Shown in pieces: positions 63,354-64,000 of a DNA stretch of 64,000 nt. Within the stretch, counting starts at the first letter, position 1; every line of letters starts with the position of its first letter. The stretch is from Acaryochloris sp. CCMEE 5410 (GTDB lineage Bacteria > Cyanobacteriota > Cyanobacteriia > Thermosynechococcales > Thermosynechococcaceae): assembly GCF_000238775.2 (NCBI RefSeq), contig NZ_AFEJ02000001.1:4092001-4156000 (forward strand). The letters are read 5' to 3'. The translations under genes were made by a program, and so were the position numbers. The notes beneath the pieces are model-generated. The model made no database searches. It was given only the letters and a program-made list of their open reading frames with translations, and was not told where the DNA came from.

Positions 63354-64000
63354 ATGTCGGTACCAGATTTAATCCATACCCTGGAACAGACAACCCGGAA
63401 AAGACTCAAACAAATGTCTGTTGAGGACTTTAATCAAAGCCTGAATGACACCTATCACCATTTGCAGCGTCAGCCCAATGCTTATGCACTGAATGATGAA
63501 CATCAAATCGTTGGACTGAGTTTGCAAGGAGTGGATGGCCATGAATTAGTGGACGCATCCATCGAGCAATATCCCCATCTCTCCGCCTTGTATTTATTCG
63601 ATATTGTCTCGCCAGAAATCGTCCCATTTGCCAGTCTCCCAGGGCTCTCCACCATTGCCCTGTCGGGACAAGACGTGACGGCTACCTCCTATCTTCAGCA
63701 AGCCACAAATCTCACCACGGTTTATTTAAAAACCACCCATATTTCGGATTACTCCTTCTTGTCGGACCTCAAGAACCTAACCCACCTAGACTTAAGCAAC
63801 AATCAGATTGCTGATATTTCCTTTATCCAAGACCTTAAACAACTCACTAGCCTCGGCTTAGCAGCAAACAAAATTGTTGATATCTCAGGACTAAAAGACC
63901 TGACGACACTGAACAGCCTGAATTTACGCTCCAATGCAATAGACGATTATTCCGTGTTGCTCAATTTCAAAGAACTTAGCCAACTAACGGTTAGCGTTCG
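63354..64000 (+). CDS. leucine-rich-repeat protein, 3' end outside the window
   Basis: An open frame from the ATG at 63354 to the end of the window (215 residues so far). The N-terminal 70 residues are helical and polar (IHTLEQTTRKRLKQMSVEDF). SDS22-like leucine-rich repeats follow with the pattern LKNLTHLDLSNNQIADISF, LKQLTSLGLAANKIVDISG and LTTLNSLNLRSNAIDDYSV. Such proteins bind partners; membrane or enzymatic domains may follow outside. No good ribosome binding site is visible, so the start is uncertain; no other start precedes it in frame after the stop at 63237. Confidence 0.75.
   Translation, partial: MSVPDLIHTLEQTTRKRLKQMSVEDFNQSLNDTYHHLQRQPNAYALNDEHQIVGLSLQGVDGHELVDASIEQYPHLSALYLFDIVSPEIVPFASLPGLSTIALSGQDVTATSYLQQATNLTTVYLKTTHISDYSFLSDLKNLTHLDLSNNQIADISFIQDLKQLTSLGLAANKIVDISGLKDLTTLNSLNLRSNAIDDYSVLLNFKELSQLTVSV

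Noticed and set aside
63200-63424. 74-residue frame between the DUF559 unit and the leucine-rich-repeat gene
   Set aside because: No recognisable protein, no ribosome binding site, and it overlaps the better-supported leucine-rich-repeat frame at 63354.
1-64000. CRISPR array, tRNA or rRNA genes
   Set aside because: I looked for regularly spaced direct repeats and for tRNA-type arms and saw none; the repeats present are inverted pairs and IS ends. A dedicated tRNA scan would be more reliable than reading by eye.

Overview
The window reads as cyanobacterial chromosome, inferred from gene content: a CcaA-type beta-carbonic anhydrase, the asd-dapA-rnj and tig-clpP-clpX neighbourhoods, cyanobacterial DUF2808, DUF2949, DUF1816 and ComFB-type proteins, and scattered gcgatcgc (HIP1-like) octamers. 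Moderate GC, several insertion sequences and decayed genes would suit an Acaryochloris-like genome. That genus call is a guess from style, not a proof.

1-14.5 kb is mostly housekeeping: the end of an asparaginase gene, glmM, a class B penicillin-binding protein, hflX, an ankyrin protein, a small HMA copper chaperone, a PlsC acyltransferase, and the minus-strand series asd, dapA, rnj. It is interrupted at 6915-7995 by an IS630-type element. This element sits exactly in the 3' end of a DUF938 methyltransferase gene, and conceptual removal restores the normal C-terminus.

14.5-29.6 kb holds tig with a long Lys/Ala-rich tail, then a tight plus-strand run clpP-clpX-hydrolase-mutL-NYN/OST-HTH protein. 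Opposite these lie a 1.4-kilo-residue CBS/PAS/GGDEF/EAL signalling protein and mutS2.

29.6-36 kb looks like a metal or redox stress module. MerR regulator, OmpR response regulator and sensor kinase are tightly packed. Downstream are a secreted Met/His-rich protein, a beta-barrel-like exported protein and a 51-residue ORF. A glutaredoxin-MauE-like fusion is divergent. Two MerR-type promoters with 20-bp spacers lie back to back in the divergent gap.

36-45 kb mixes decay and metabolism: a metallophosphatase and a response regulator fused tail to tail by an apparent deletion, a methyltransferase split by an in-frame TAG, then amylosucrase, a ferritin-like protein, carbonic anhydrase, a phosphotransferase and a sodium:solute symporter.

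45-55 kb holds small exported or membrane proteins and a large phosphorelay (six-module regulator, hybrid-less kinase, CheY-like protein). An AI-2E-type permease, ComFB-like, DUF2949 and DUF1816 proteins follow.

55-64 kb holds pstS-pstC-pstA-pstB with an ArsR regulator upstream, a DnaQ-like exonuclease and two AT-rich genes of unknown function. An IS4-type element follows, with 9-bp target duplications and a probable -1 frameshift transposase. Next is a DUF559 nuclease gene enclosed by near-perfect 38-bp inverted repeats, and the window ends in the start of a leucine-rich-repeat gene. The best candidate for a little-described system is the repeat-enclosed DUF559 unit. A decayed, ORF-less repeat pair of the same family lies about 4 kb upstream.
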